NCBI GenBank assembly: GCA_028702535.1
Contig: JAQVOR010000008.1
Span: forward strand, 4,017 to 47,601
Direction: 5' to 3'
DNA length: 43,585 nucleotides
Source: Bacteroidales bacterium
Lineage (GTDB): Bacteria > Bacteroidota > Bacteroidia > Bacteroidales > ML635J-15
The position numbers and the translations under genes were made by a program. Under the pieces are notes generated by a model that was given only the letters and a program-made list of their open reading frames with translations, did no database searches and had not been told where the DNA came from. This document shows positions 1-8,972 of this stretch, piece by piece (the first letter of the stretch is position 1; every line of letters starts with the position of its first letter).

Positions 1-87
1 ACTACTGCAAAAACAGGTTGCTCGGGAACTACTGCAAAAACAGGTTGTGCAGGTACTACAAAAACAGATAGTCAGGAAAAAAAATAG
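1..87 (+). CDS. C-terminal end of a cysteine-containing repeat protein (partial)
   Basis: An open frame enters from the left edge and stops at TAG 85-87. It encodes 28 residues. The DNA has a near-perfect 27-base direct repeat (from base 1 and base 28), giving the nine-residue units TTAKTGCSG and TTAKTGCAG, then a degenerate TTKTD and a charged tail ending QEKK. Each unit carries one Cys. The regular codon-phased repeat and the terminator downstream (173-215) support a real gene end, but the start and main domain lie outside the window. The function is unknown; spaced Cys residues could bind metal, but that is only a guess. Confidence 0.55.
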   Translation, partial: TTAKTGCSGTTAKTGCAGTTKTDSQEKK

Positions 88-172
88 TTTCTGTCTATAA
101 AAAAAAGTGTTTGAGCCATAATGTTTGAGAGCAAAACCAGTTATTATAGACAAACACTAAATGACAATAAAA

Positions 173-215
173 AATCGGGTGCTTACATTAAATTGTAAGC
201 ACCCGATTGTTTTTT
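173..215. terminator. Strong, probably bidirectional intrinsic terminator
   Basis: A perfect 15-bp stem (173-187 with 194-208) closes a 6-base loop and is followed by a T-rich run on the plus strand. On the minus strand the stem is followed by an equivalent T run (complement of the A run before 173). It can end both the partial plus-strand gene ending at 87 and transcription from the minus-strand gene ending at 675. Confidence 0.85.
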
Positions 216-264
216 AGATTTAATCTTGTTTAATAATTAAAAATCAATGGATTACTCGGATTTA

Positions 265-420
265 GCTTTGCTGCGATGCACTGCGATACGCTGAGTTTGC
301 CAGCACTGGCAACGCCGAAGTGTCGAAGTGAGTTTTTATCGAAGTGAGTTCGCTATCGCTCGGTTGCAATCACTGGCTCGCTCGGATTTATTTGCAATCC
401 GAGTGTTGCTGTAATCAGAG
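265..420. repeat. GC-richer dispersed intergenic repeat, copy A
   Basis: This stretch is visibly richer in G+C than its surroundings. It contains gcgatgcactgcgatacgct and gcaacgccgaagtgtcgaag. The second motif recurs almost exactly at about 36003-36026 in another intergenic gap, in the same orientation. CTGCGATGC-like pieces also occur near 33678 and 5150. No frame is protein-like. It is probably a dispersed non-coding repeat family. Confidence 0.55.
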
Positions 421-674
421 TGTTGCGGCTACTGTAATCCTAATGTTTTTTAACTTTCCATCATCCGCCTTTTTTGCGGTTATGGAAACGTTAAAAAGAT
501 CATAAAGTACAATCAATTTTTGAGGTTTTGAAGTTTTGAGGTTTTGTAGTCTTTACTGACGTTTATATTGCCTCCATTATTAGCAGTAATAAGATTTTAT
601 TTGTTTTTGTCGGCAATGTAAAGTCAAAATTCGACCACAATTTTAAGGCTTATCTTTAAACCTGAGTTCTGAAA

Positions 675-1532
675 CTATTTAACTATAAACTTCCCTGAAT
701 AATTTTCGTGGTTTAAAGTAATACGAATGTAATACAAGCCACTGTGCAAATCTGAAACATTAACATCATTATTGTTGTTTAATTTCCCTGTACATATTTC
801 TTTCCCATAAACATCATATATTAGATAATGAGACTGAGGCGAAACATCAGGAATATGTATCATTTCACTTGTCGGATTAGGATAAATAATAAGATTGTTC
901 ATCCTATTGATAGTATTTACATTTATATTGCTGGGATAATCATTTTGATAGCAATTTTCTAAAGACGGGTGTTTGTATAACAACTCTCCGTTGTGGAAAT
1001 AGCATACCAAAGTACGAGATACCCCCACATAATCATAAAAATGTAATAGCCCTCTAGATTTACTGCCAATCCCCTCATAAATTATATCGTCAACTAGTGT
1101 TTGTGTATATCTGTTTTTATCCGCAAAAAAACTCTCATAACTATCTTCTATTTCCATGCACATTACATTTTCGGGAGTACAACAAAGCGAGTCGCCAGCA
1201 ATAAGATTAAAATCATAAAGAGGTGAACCAAACCCCGCAAAACTCCCATTAAGAGATATAACTTTGTCTTCTTCGTTTATGTAAGAAAAAAATGACCATT
1301 GTGTATATGTAGAATCTTCTGCCTTTAAAACCTTATACCAATATCTGTCGTCAATAAATGTGCTGTCGTTTGCAATCTTATAAGCAACGGTCTTACCATA
1401 AATAAGCTCATAGGCAGACGATTCGTAAATCACCCACATTTTTGTAGTATCAATAATTGATTCGTAGGTCTGCGATTTTGCAATGGTAACTGAAAGAAAT
1501 ACTGCTAAAATTAAAATTGTTTTTTTACTCAT
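675..1532 (-). CDS. Secreted protein with T9SS type A sorting domain
   Basis: A 285-residue secreted protein. Residues 1-20 form a Sec signal peptide (hydrophobic core ILAVFLSVTIA, cleavage near KSQ). The middle (about 25-200) matches no family I recognise. The last 75 residues look like a type A T9SS C-terminal sorting domain: a YPNPTS motif, IYDVYGKEI, then GLYYIRI and a final GKFIVK. In this family the tail directs export through the type IX system, after which it is cleaved and the protein may be attached to the surface. The gene stands alone with its own likely promoter (1644-1676). Its role after secretion is unknown. Confidence 0.85.
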   Translation of the reverse strand: MSKKTILILAVFLSVTIAKSQTYESIIDTTKMWVIYESSAYELIYGKTVAYKIANDSTFIDDRYWYKVLKAEDSTYTQWSFFSYINEEDKVISLNGSFAGFGSPLYDFNLIAGDSLCCTPENVMCMEIEDSYESFFADKNRYTQTLVDDIIYEGIGSKSRGLLHFYDYVGVSRTLVCYFHNGELLYKHPSLENCYQNDYPSNINVNTINRMNNLIIYPNPTSEMIHIPDVSPQSHYLIYDVYGKEICTGKLNNNNDVNVSDLHSGLYYIRITLNHENYSGKFIVK

Positions 1533-1643
1533 ATTTATTGATTTTAATTAAATTCGTGATTTTTCCGTAATTCATTATACGTGAAATTTTAAATTAATAT
1601 TTTTCAGTATTCTACACACTTAATCTATTCAATAGAAGACATA

Positions 1644-1676
1644 CAAAAGTAATGATATAAATTTAAAAAAAACAAA
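1644..1676 (-). promoter_or_regulatory. Bacteroidota-type promoter of the T9SS cargo gene
   Basis: On the minus strand a TTTG (-33) is followed after 21 bases by TACTTTTG, matching the Bacteroidota -7 consensus TAnnTTTG. The start of transcription would be near 1638, giving a 5' leader of about 105 bases before the ATG at 1532. Confidence 0.5.
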
Positions 1677-1740
1677 TAAACTTTCACAACATTAAGTTGG
1701 AATCAAACAAATTTTAACATTTGTAGCTATTGAATAAACT

Positions 1741-1768
1741 AAAAAAAAGAGAGCCGATAAGCTCTCTT
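1741..1768 (-). terminator. Intrinsic terminator after the M16 peptidase gene
   Basis: An 8-bp stem AAGAGAGC/GCTCTCTT (1747-1754 with 1761-1768) with a 6-base loop. Read on the minus strand it runs straight into a T tract. It lies about 100 bases after the stop of the peptidase gene. Confidence 0.85.
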
Positions 1769-1865
1769 AAGTAGTGTATAATATTGTTTTCAACATTTTT
1801 GCAAGGCTGCAATAAACTGAGCGATATTGAAGCCAGTGCGTAAATCTGGTTATTGCATAAATAAT

Positions 1866-4796
1866 CTAGTAATTAAAAATCTCCTCAAGACTAAGTTCCT
1901 GAACTTTACCATAATTATTCAACAAAGCAAAATCAATTTTCGATTTGCTTCCAACTATCAAAATATCATATTTTTTACCTGTAATGTGTTCATTAAAGAA
2001 TGTCTCAACATCAGATAATTTATAATTCTGCACACTTTCATAAATGTCTTTTCGGATATCATAGTCGATACCACGTTTTTTATTATTTTCGTATGTCCAA
2101 AAGATGCTAGACTTAATTATTCTATCAGTATTATATTGCTTAATAAGAGCCTCCTTACTGTTGTTAAAAGCTTCTTCTGACAGCGCAAGTTCATTTAGCA
2201 ATCCAGTAAGAGCATCAAGTGCTTCTTTCATTTTATCGGGTTGTGTGCCAAGGAATCCAAACACATAATTTGATTTTCCTTTTTCGCTAGCTAAACGATA
2301 TCCTGCGTAGCTAGAATATGCAAGTCCTTTTGATTCGCGAATTTCTTGGAAAACAATACTCGACATTGAACCGCCATAATACTCATTAAACATTGTAGAA
2401 ATAGGCAATATATCTTTGTTAAATTCAACATCTTTTGATACTACTGCTATCATTGTTTGAACCATATCATAATCAACAAACAGTATTTTTGGTTGTTCAA
2501 AATCCAGCTCTGCAAATTCCATTCTTGTAGGTATTGCTTTATATTCACCCGATACATTATGATTTGCTTTTATTAAATCACAAACTTTATTAGATTCTCT
2601 TGGTCCGTAATAAAAAATCTTATGCTGATAATCTAACAACTCATGAATAAGATTAGACAATATCTCTGGATTCAAATTACGTAGTTCTTCTTCACTTACA
2701 ATATCAGTAAACGAAGATTTTTTACCATAAAGAGAGTAATTGTAAAGTCCGCCCCAAAGAATGGTGTTTTTATCTAATTTGCTATTAAGTCTCGATTTAA
2801 TAATTCCATCTACATAGTCATTATATACATCTTGATTAGACTGTACTCCAGCAAAAATATCTTCCATAAGTGTTAGTGCTGGCTCCATATTTTCGTCCAA
2901 TCCATTTATATACACATAAGATCTATCTGCACCTGCTGACACATTAAAGTTAATACCTAATCTAAACCATTCTTTCTGCAAATCGTCAATAGTTTTATCT
3001 TCTGTTCCAAGATATTGAAGATAATTGATTGCTATTGGTAAATATTTATTGTTTTCTCTACCCATATCAAAAATATAATATAAGCTAAATATATCGTTAG
3101 ATTCATTTTTAATATAATTAAACTCAAGTCCATCGACAATATTTTTAGTTTCAATTTTATCTTTAAAATCAACAAATACTGGCTCAACATCTTGTGGCTC
3201 CATAGCCTTTAACTCAGTCATAAACTCCGATTCGGCAGTTCTATTTATGCTAAGCGGAGTAATTTTTGGTTTCTCGATATGTATAGCTTCTGCATCTTCG
3301 CCAATTCGCTTATAAATAACAACATAAGTATCTGTAAAGAACGTATTTGCAAAATCAACCAACTCTTGCTTAGTGATTTTTTCATATTCTTCAACTTCGA
3401 AAACTACTTGTTCCCATGGTCTGTCGCTAATAAACGCATCTACAAAAGAGTAAGCAATAGAATTTCCTTCGACAGCTCTAATTTGTCTTAATTTCATTTG
3501 ATTCACAATTGCTTCAAGAAGCCATTCGTCAAACTTACCATTTTTTATTTTTTCGAGTTCGATTATCAATAAGTCTTTGACTTCCTCTAAACTTTGACCT
3601 TGTCGTGGTGTCCCTCCCATCTGAAACAAACCATAGTCGTTCATTGCATAAGCATAAGCATAAGCCGACATTACTTTTTGTTGTTTCACAAGATTCAAAT
3701 CAATTAAACCAGCTTTTCCATTATTTAGGATTTCACCAATCATGTCTAAATATTTTGCCTCTTTAGATTTGTTTCCAAGAGTTCTATAAGACAAAGAAAC
3801 AGTTTCTCTTTCAGGGCCAAAAACATCTATTTCATCGATTGCTGTTCTAGCATCCTCTTCATCATAAGAAAATTCAGGAAGATTTTCATTAGCTTCCAAA
3901 TGTCCCCAATATTGGTCAATAAGTTTTATAGTTTGTTCATAATCAAGATCTCCTGACATACAAATTGCTATATTATTTGGCACATAATAATCGGCTTTAA
4001 ACTGCATTATATTTTCCATTGAAGGATTTTTTATATGCTCGCCTTTACCAATTACATTTATTCCATAAGGATGTTTAAGAAAAAGAGCTTCCATTAACTT
4101 AGAATTAGTTTTACGTCCGTCTCTATCCTGTATCATGTTAAACTCTTCATAAACAGTTTCGAGTTCGGTATGGAATAATCTTAAAACCATATTTTCAAAT
4201 CTTTCAGCCTCAGTTTTCAACCATCTTTCGGTTTCGTTAGCTGGAATTTCATTAACATAAACAGTTTCTTCGTACGATGTCCAAGCATTTGTACCAGTAG
4301 CCCCAATAACAGAACAAATTTTATCATACTCATTTGCAATGGCGTACTGTGAAGCTAAAGTTGATAAACTGTCAATCTCTGCATAAATTACAGCTTTTTC
4401 TTCAGGATTTTCGATTTTACTACGCAATTCAAATTTGTCAGAAATCTCCTTAATTAATGCACCTTCTATTTCCCAATCCATAGTAGCAATTTTGCTTGAA
4501 CCTTTAAACATCATGTGTTCAAAGTAATGGGCTAAACCAGTGGTTTCGCGCGGATCATTTTTTGCTCCAGCACGCACTGCAATAAGTGTCTGAATACGTG
4601 GAACATCCTTATTTACAGCAAGATAGACTTTTAAGCCATTTTCGAGTGTGTAAATCCGAGCTTGTGAAGGGTCGCCCTCAACATACTCATAAGTATATCC
4701 GTTAGAATCGGTAGCGGTTTTTGTTCTAGCACCATCTTTATTGACACATGAATAAAAAATCGCAATGGAAAGAAAGAGAATAAGTAATTTTTTCAT
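1866..4796 (-). CDS. M16 family zinc metallopeptidase (pitrilysin-like), lipoprotein
   Basis: A 976-residue protein with the two-half architecture of pitrilysin-type M16 peptidases. The N-terminus MKKLLILFLSIAIFYSC is a lipoprotein signal with the lipobox Cys at 17, so it is probably an envelope lipoprotein. The inverted zinc motif HxxEH is intact (H90, E93, H94 in HYFEH), and the distal glutamate is E217 or E218 in TVYEEF. The inactive C-terminal half (about 550-976) carries the usual second M16 repeat. Members cleave peptides, often degrading signal peptides or imported fragments. It is monocistronic, with a terminator behind it; the substrate is unknown. Confidence 0.92.
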   Translation of the reverse strand: MKKLLILFLSIAIFYSCVNKDGARTKTATDSNGYTYEYVEGDPSQARIYTLENGLKVYLAVNKDVPRIQTLIAVRAGAKNDPRETTGLAHYFEHMMFKGSSKIATMDWEIEGALIKEISDKFELRSKIENPEEKAVIYAEIDSLSTLASQYAIANEYDKICSVIGATGTNAWTSYEETVYVNEIPANETERWLKTEAERFENMVLRLFHTELETVYEEFNMIQDRDGRKTNSKLMEALFLKHPYGINVIGKGEHIKNPSMENIMQFKADYYVPNNIAICMSGDLDYEQTIKLIDQYWGHLEANENLPEFSYDEEDARTAIDEIDVFGPERETVSLSYRTLGNKSKEAKYLDMIGEILNNGKAGLIDLNLVKQQKVMSAYAYAYAMNDYGLFQMGGTPRQGQSLEEVKDLLIIELEKIKNGKFDEWLLEAIVNQMKLRQIRAVEGNSIAYSFVDAFISDRPWEQVVFEVEEYEKITKQELVDFANTFFTDTYVVIYKRIGEDAEAIHIEKPKITPLSINRTAESEFMTELKAMEPQDVEPVFVDFKDKIETKNIVDGLEFNYIKNESNDIFSLYYIFDMGRENNKYLPIAINYLQYLGTEDKTIDDLQKEWFRLGINFNVSAGADRSYVYINGLDENMEPALTLMEDIFAGVQSNQDVYNDYVDGIIKSRLNSKLDKNTILWGGLYNYSLYGKKSSFTDIVSEEELRNLNPEILSNLIHELLDYQHKIFYYGPRESNKVCDLIKANHNVSGEYKAIPTRMEFAELDFEQPKILFVDYDMVQTMIAVVSKDVEFNKDILPISTMFNEYYGGSMSSIVFQEIRESKGLAYSSYAGYRLASEKGKSNYVFGFLGTQPDKMKEALDALTGLLNELALSEEAFNNSKEALIKQYNTDRIIKSSIFWTYENNKKRGIDYDIRKDIYESVQNYKLSDVETFFNEHITGKKYDILIVGSKSKIDFALLNNYGKVQELSLEEIFNY

Positions 4797-5013
4797 TTGT
4801 ATAAATTTTTCGTTTAACTTTTTAAAAACAGATTTTTAAATATCTGAGTAATTTTTATTAGCATAAAAGTAGTAATATTTCATTTATAAAATCAATATAA
4901 TTTACGATTAACATAAAATTAACACACTAAATTGAGAATTGCTGGTTTCGAGATATTTTTACAATTATAAATTAAATAATCCAGACCGCTTCAATTTTCG
5001 GTCTTGCAGAATC

Positions 5014-5062
5014 TTTGCTAATGTTACAACAAAGGAAAACGGCAAAAGAACAAGTCAAAATG
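5014..5062. repeat. Diverged copy of the MITE-like element
   Basis: This stretch aligns by eye with 40954-41002 at roughly three matches in four. Both run from TTTGC through a run like GGCAAAAGAACAAGTCAAAATG. The inverted ends seen in the other copy are not clear here, so this looks like a decayed relative. Confidence 0.4.
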
Positions 5063-5300
5063 CTTAGTTTATTACTTCCTTTGGTCGTGAGGGCTTCGCC
5101 GTTGTTTGACAATCCCTAAGCTTTAGCTCATCAGTACGTAGCATTGCGATATGCCAGAGAAACGCATTCAAACAAACTTATAAGGCTTATATTGCAAATT
5201 ACAAACAAGCATACAACACAAATTTAATTGAGTTATAACATTGATAATCAACACTAAATCAAGCATTCGATTTTATTATTGTAAAAAAAACAGAAATATT

Positions 5301-5331
5301 TTTGCAATAATAAAAATTTGACTTACATTTG
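5301..5331 (+). promoter_or_regulatory. Promoter of tRNA-Phe
   Basis: TTTG at 5301-5304, exactly 19 bases, then TACATTTG at 5324-5331. This fits the Bacteroidota primary sigma pattern TTTG-N19-TAnnTTTG. Transcription would start near 5338, a few bases before the mature tRNA. Confidence 0.8.
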
Positions 5332-5346
5332 CAGTCCTTTAAAAAA

Positions 5347-5419
5347 GGTACCATAGCTCAGTCGGTAGAGCAATGGACTGAAAATCCATGTGTCCCTAGT
5401 TCGATTCTAGGTGGTACCA
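5347..5419 (+). tRNA. tRNA-Phe (GAA)
   Basis: A 73-base cloverleaf. The acceptor stem GGTACCA pairs with TGGTACC (5412-5418) and the discriminator is A. The D arm is AGCTC..GAGC. The anticodon stem ATGGA/TCCAT holds the loop CTGAAAA, giving anticodon GAA, which reads Phe codons. The T arm CCTAG TTCGATT CTAGG is complete. The 3' CCA is not encoded. It has its own promoter and a terminator immediately after. Confidence 0.97.
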
Positions 5420-5421
5420 CT

Positions 5422-5447
5422 GCCCCTCCCAAAAGAGGGGCTTTTTT
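5422..5447 (+). terminator. Intrinsic terminator of tRNA-Phe
   Basis: Stem GCCCCTC (5422-5428) pairs with GAGGGGC (5435-5441) around a 6-base loop, followed by six T. The T run overlaps the stop codon of the convergent subtilase gene. Confidence 0.9.
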
Positions 5448-7743
5448 ATTGAACCAAAGGTAAATTCAATTCAATGCCTGCTTCAATCTTTGGAAAACTC
5501 ATCAGAGGAGGTGTAGAAGCTGATGGTGGAATATATCCAACAACATCTGAAAATCTATATTTTGCATATAAGGCGAGAACGCCATGACCAAGTTTAACTT
5601 GTACGCCCCAATTAAATCTGTTATAATTATTCCAATACGAATACTTTTCGGTAACATTCTCGGAGATATATGTAGTTGTTTGCTTATCGGTATATTTAAG
5701 CATCATGTTTCCATAAAATCCTAAGTCAATATAAGTACCAATACCAGTACTAGTACCGGGAATAAGTCTAAAACGTTGAAAAAACTCAAAATTCATTCTA
5801 TTTAATTGCACAAAAGCTTGAGTTTTGTTAATACTTGGATCAGGAATAATTGGAACTAAGTCATAAAAATATTTTGACTTGCTATAATCAATGCTCAATC
5901 CTACTCTATACCATTTACTAACATTATTGATGTATTTTAAACCAAATTGCCAATTTTTTGACTTCCCATATTGGATATTAATTCCATCGTCATCAGGCGG
6001 TATCGCGAGTCCAAAAGACAAATAAGGTAATATGTAAAATTTTGAATTTACGCCAAAAGCAGAAGGCTTATCTCTCGCCACGTCTTTATTATAATAACTC
6101 CGCTGTCCATCAATGTTAATAAGCGAATAATATGATTTGTCAGTATCTACAAGTTTATCAGTATCGTTTTCTGCTAATTTATATTCCTCAATATGTCCAC
6201 GGCAATAAACTCTAAGTTTTTTTCCTCCTTGCAAAGCTTCGTGTTTTATCCTGATTTCATCACCCGAATTCAATGAAAATTCATTTACTGAATAATAATC
6301 AAGTTGAGCATTTACGTTTTCGATATGATAATAAAGCAAAACCTTCTCGTACAATTCTCTGTTTCTAACACTAATAATCACATCAGAAGTATCTGTAGTT
6401 ATTTCAAATAATTTGTTGGTTTTATCATACTTTTTGTTAGTGAAATACCCTGCCTGAGGCACTCCATATCCCACGGCATAATCATAATATGGATATAGAT
6501 TTCCAGATTTTTCGACTTCAGATTTTAATTCCATTGCCGAAAGTTCTCTATTTGTTTGCCAGGCACAAGCCACAAAGCCAGCAGCAAGCGGAGAGGCAAA
6601 AGAAGTACCAAAAGCTGAGCCATATCCATTTTTGGGTTTAGCAAGCATAGCTTTTCCAAAAGCCGAAACATTAGGTTTCATTCTACCATCGGCAGTAGGG
6701 CCATAAGATGAAAAATCAATATGATATCCAGATTCTTGATTCACTCCACCAATTGATAAAATACTATCAGCATCAGCAGGAGCACCAAGAGTTTTCCACG
6801 AATTTTGGTCGCCCTCGTTACCCATAGCATTACAAACTAAGATTCCTTTTGCAGCAGCCATATTCGCAGCACGAGAGACTAAACAAGTTTTTCCGTCCAT
6901 ATCTTCAGTATCGTGTCTATCTGCACCATAACCAAGGCTCGAGTTAATAACATCTGCTCCATTTTTATCAGCCCATTCGACTGCCATCAGCCAATAAACC
7001 TCTTCTTTAGCTGGTTCGGAATTGATTTCGGTTCGTGCTAAAATAAACTCACTTCCAGTTGCCAATCCCATTTTATTTCCATTACGATCAATCCCAGCTA
7101 TACAACTCAAAACCATTGTTCCATGACTATTCCAACCATACACATTTTCTTGTTTTTTTGGAAAATTATATGTCATTTTGATTTGCTGATTTTCTCGAAG
7201 ATGTGCAAATGCATAGTGAGTATCTACATCGGGGAAACCACCGTCAAAAACAGCAATTCTTATTCCCTTTCCATCTATATTGTTGCGGACAAACTCTTCG
7301 CCCTCCATTGCTCTCAATTGTGGCAATATAGCATCCTTATATGTTTTTTCAAAACTCTCATTATCACTAAAGGATTCGTATTCACACATAATTGGAGCAG
7401 AAACTATCTTTTCAATTTTAGCAACAAAATCTAATTTGCCTATTTTAGCAATAGCGTCCATGTCTGCAAAGATTGCAACAGCATTAAACCAGCGTGTTTC
7501 ACCAATATATTCTGTCGATAAATCAGAGATAATGTTTACATAAGTGCCATTTAAAGGATAATCGCTAATATCGTATAAAAAGATATTATTTTTTTCGCGC
7601 CTTGATATAGCTTTTTGATCAAAATACTCGTGAGGATTAAATTCAACAGCATTTTTATCTGTAAAATATACCCAATAATAATCTTGAGCAAATAAAGGCA
7701 AAGAAAAAAACAACACTAATGAGAATAGAATGAGATTTTTCAT
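5446..7743 (-). CDS. Secreted S8 subtilisin-like protease with C-terminal beta-barrel-like domain
   Basis: A 765-residue protein. I chose ATG 7743 because it starts a clean signal peptide (MKNLILFSLVLFFSLPLFAQ) and a -7 box lies just upstream at 7768-7775; the longer frame from GTG 7824 would begin before that promoter. The protease domain (about 120-420) has the full S8 triad: D167 (VFDGG), H207 (NSHGT) and S381 (GTSFASP), with oxyanion Asn 309 (GNEG). A beta-rich linker follows. The last ~190 residues alternate in short amphipathic strands with aromatic girdle residues, like a small outer-membrane barrel, ending IELNLPLVQ. There is no T9SS sorting tail. This suggests a surface or outer-membrane-anchored protease. 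The barrel is inferred from the sequence pattern. Confidence 0.88.
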   Translation of the reverse strand: MKNLILFSLVLFFSLPLFAQDYYWVYFTDKNAVEFNPHEYFDQKAISRREKNNIFLYDISDYPLNGTYVNIISDLSTEYIGETRWFNAVAIFADMDAIAKIGKLDFVAKIEKIVSAPIMCEYESFSDNESFEKTYKDAILPQLRAMEGEEFVRNNIDGKGIRIAVFDGGFPDVDTHYAFAHLRENQQIKMTYNFPKKQENVYGWNSHGTMVLSCIAGIDRNGNKMGLATGSEFILARTEINSEPAKEEVYWLMAVEWADKNGADVINSSLGYGADRHDTEDMDGKTCLVSRAANMAAAKGILVCNAMGNEGDQNSWKTLGAPADADSILSIGGVNQESGYHIDFSSYGPTADGRMKPNVSAFGKAMLAKPKNGYGSAFGTSFASPLAAGFVACAWQTNRELSAMELKSEVEKSGNLYPYYDYAVGYGVPQAGYFTNKKYDKTNKLFEITTDTSDVIISVRNRELYEKVLLYYHIENVNAQLDYYSVNEFSLNSGDEIRIKHEALQGGKKLRVYCRGHIEEYKLAENDTDKLVDTDKSYYSLINIDGQRSYYNKDVARDKPSAFGVNSKFYILPYLSFGLAIPPDDDGINIQYGKSKNWQFGLKYINNVSKWYRVGLSIDYSKSKYFYDLVPIIPDPSINKTQAFVQLNRMNFEFFQRFRLIPGTSTGIGTYIDLGFYGNMMLKYTDKQTTTYISENVTEKYSYWNNYNRFNWGVQVKLGHGVLALYAKYRFSDVVGYIPPSASTPPLMSFPKIEAGIELNLPLVQ

Positions 7744-7767
7744 AAAAAATGGTTTTAAGATTTGGGT

Positions 7768-7775
7768 CAAATTTA
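7768..7775 (-). promoter_or_regulatory. -7 box of the subtilase gene
   Basis: TAAATTTG on the minus strand matches TAnnTTTG. The predicted transcription start, near 7761, lies about 18 bases before the ATG at 7743, which supports that start over the upstream GTG. No clear -33 element is seen. Confidence 0.5.
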
Positions 7776-7872
7776 GCAGAAAATTTACTAATCTAACACT
7801 TATGACATAATTTTCATAAGCCACTAGTCATAAAAACAAATTTATAAGCGATATTTTGTGATTGTGTTGATA

Positions 7873-8961
7873 TTATTCTTGTCCTGCCGCTTTAAGCCTT
7901 TCAGTATTTTCGGCCATAGTAAGCTGGTCGATAAATTCTTGTATATTACCTAACATAATATTTTGGAGATTATATGCAGTATAGTTAATTCTATGGTCCG
8001 TTACTCTGCCTTGTGGGAAGTTATAAGTACGAATCTTAGCTGAGCGATCACCAGTTGAGACCATTGTTTTACGTTTTTTAGATATTTCGTCCATATACTT
8101 CTGATACTCAAGATTATAAAGTCGAGTACGCAACTCTTTCATCGCAGAATCTAAATTTTTCAGTTTTGATTTTTCGTCCTGACAAGTAACCACAATCCCA
8201 GTAGGTATATGTGTTAAACGTATAGCCGAATAGGTTGTATTAACAGACTGTCCGCCAGGTCCTGAAGAACAATACTCGTCTCTTTTAATATCTATTGGAT
8301 TAAGTTGAATATCCACCTCGTCAGCTTCGGGCAATACAGCCACCGAAGCAGCACTTGTATGTACTCTTCCTTGAGTTTCGGTTTGCGGAACTCTTTGTAC
8401 ACGATGCACACCCGACTCATATTTTAAAACTCCATATACTCCGTTACCAGAAACATTAAGCACAATTTCTTTATAACCTCCCTGCGTACCTTCTGTAAAT
8501 CGTGTTACTTCGGATTTCCAACCTCTATCTTCAGAATATTTTACATACATACGCATAAGTTCTCCAGCAAAAAGGCTGGCTTCATCGCCCCCTGCACCTG
8601 CTCTTATCTCAAGAATCGCATTTTTATCATCTTCGGGGTCTTTGGGAATAAGCAAAAACTTAATTTTATCTTCTAAAGGATCAACTTTTGGATATAATTC
8701 ATCCAGCTCAATCTTAGCCATTTCGCGTATCTCCTCATCTTTTTCAGTTGCAAGAATCGATTTTGCATCATCAATATTAGAAATAACGAGTTTATATTCT
8801 TCATAAGTTCTAATAATAGGCTCAAGTTCCTTATATTCCTTATTTAGCTTTATGTATTTATCCATGTCAGACATTACCGAAGGGTCGATTAACAGATTAC
8901 CAACCTCTTTGAATCTCGATTTCACACCTTCGAGTTTGTCCATTATTATATTACTCGCCAT
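7873..8961 (-). CDS. prfA: Peptide chain release factor 1
   Basis: A 362-residue class I release factor that reads UAA and UAG at the ribosome and triggers peptide release. The catalytic GGQ is at 236-238 (SSGPGGQSVNT). The stop-codon selectivity motif has the RF1 form PxT (PQT 192-194) rather than the SPF of RF2. The N-terminal coiled coil and C-terminal domain are complete. ATG 8961 and ATG 8943 are both possible; the second gives MDKLEGVKSR, closer to usual RF1 N-termini. It begins 11 bases after the purM stop and is probably co-transcribed with it. Confidence 0.97.
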   Translation of the reverse strand: MASNIIMDKLEGVKSRFKEVGNLLIDPSVMSDMDKYIKLNKEYKELEPIIRTYEEYKLVISNIDDAKSILATEKDEEIREMAKIELDELYPKVDPLEDKIKFLLIPKDPEDDKNAILEIRAGAGGDEASLFAGELMRMYVKYSEDRGWKSEVTRFTEGTQGGYKEIVLNVSGNGVYGVLKYESGVHRVQRVPQTETQGRVHTSAASVAVLPEADEVDIQLNPIDIKRDEYCSSGPGGQSVNTTYSAIRLTHIPTGIVVTCQDEKSKLKNLDSAMKELRTRLYNLEYQKYMDEISKKRKTMVSTGDRSAKIRTYNFPQGRVTDHRINYTAYNLQNIMLGNIQEFIDQLTMAENTERLKAAGQE

Positions 8962-8972
8962 AAAATATTTAA

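Larger units (their letters stand above)
88..674. other. Gene-free interval with terminator, GC-richer repeat and hairpins
   Basis: No credible gene. It contains the terminator at 173-215 and a GC-richer repeat segment at about 265-420. Hairpins: a 7-bp palindrome at 297-312; an 8-bp stem at 381-388 with 396-403; and a long stem-loop at 447-461 with 482-497 (15 bp with one bulged base, and an inner CCGC/GCGG stem in the loop). An imperfect 8-base tandem of GTTTTGAG type lies at about 521-552. Confidence 0.7.
1533..1865. other. Intergenic region with a promoter and a terminator
   Basis: About 330 bases with no gene. It holds the likely promoter of the T9SS cargo gene (minus, 1644-1676) and the terminator of the M16 peptidase gene (minus, 1741-1768). 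Nothing else is recognisable. Confidence 0.7.
4797..5346. other. Intergenic region before tRNA-Phe
   Basis: About 550 bases without a gene. It carries a diverged repeat copy at 5014-5062 that resembles 40954-41002, a GC-richer patch near 5085-5165, and the tRNA promoter at 5301-5331. I see no other structure. Confidence 0.65.

Noticed and set aside
5347-5419. Attachment site for an integrative element at tRNA-Phe
   Set aside because: No integrase gene or repeated tRNA 3' end occurs in the window; the flanking genes look like ordinary chromosome.
7744-7824. A longer subtilase start at GTG 7824
   Set aside because: It would place about 27 residues before a complete signal peptide and begin upstream of the -7 box at 7768-7775.
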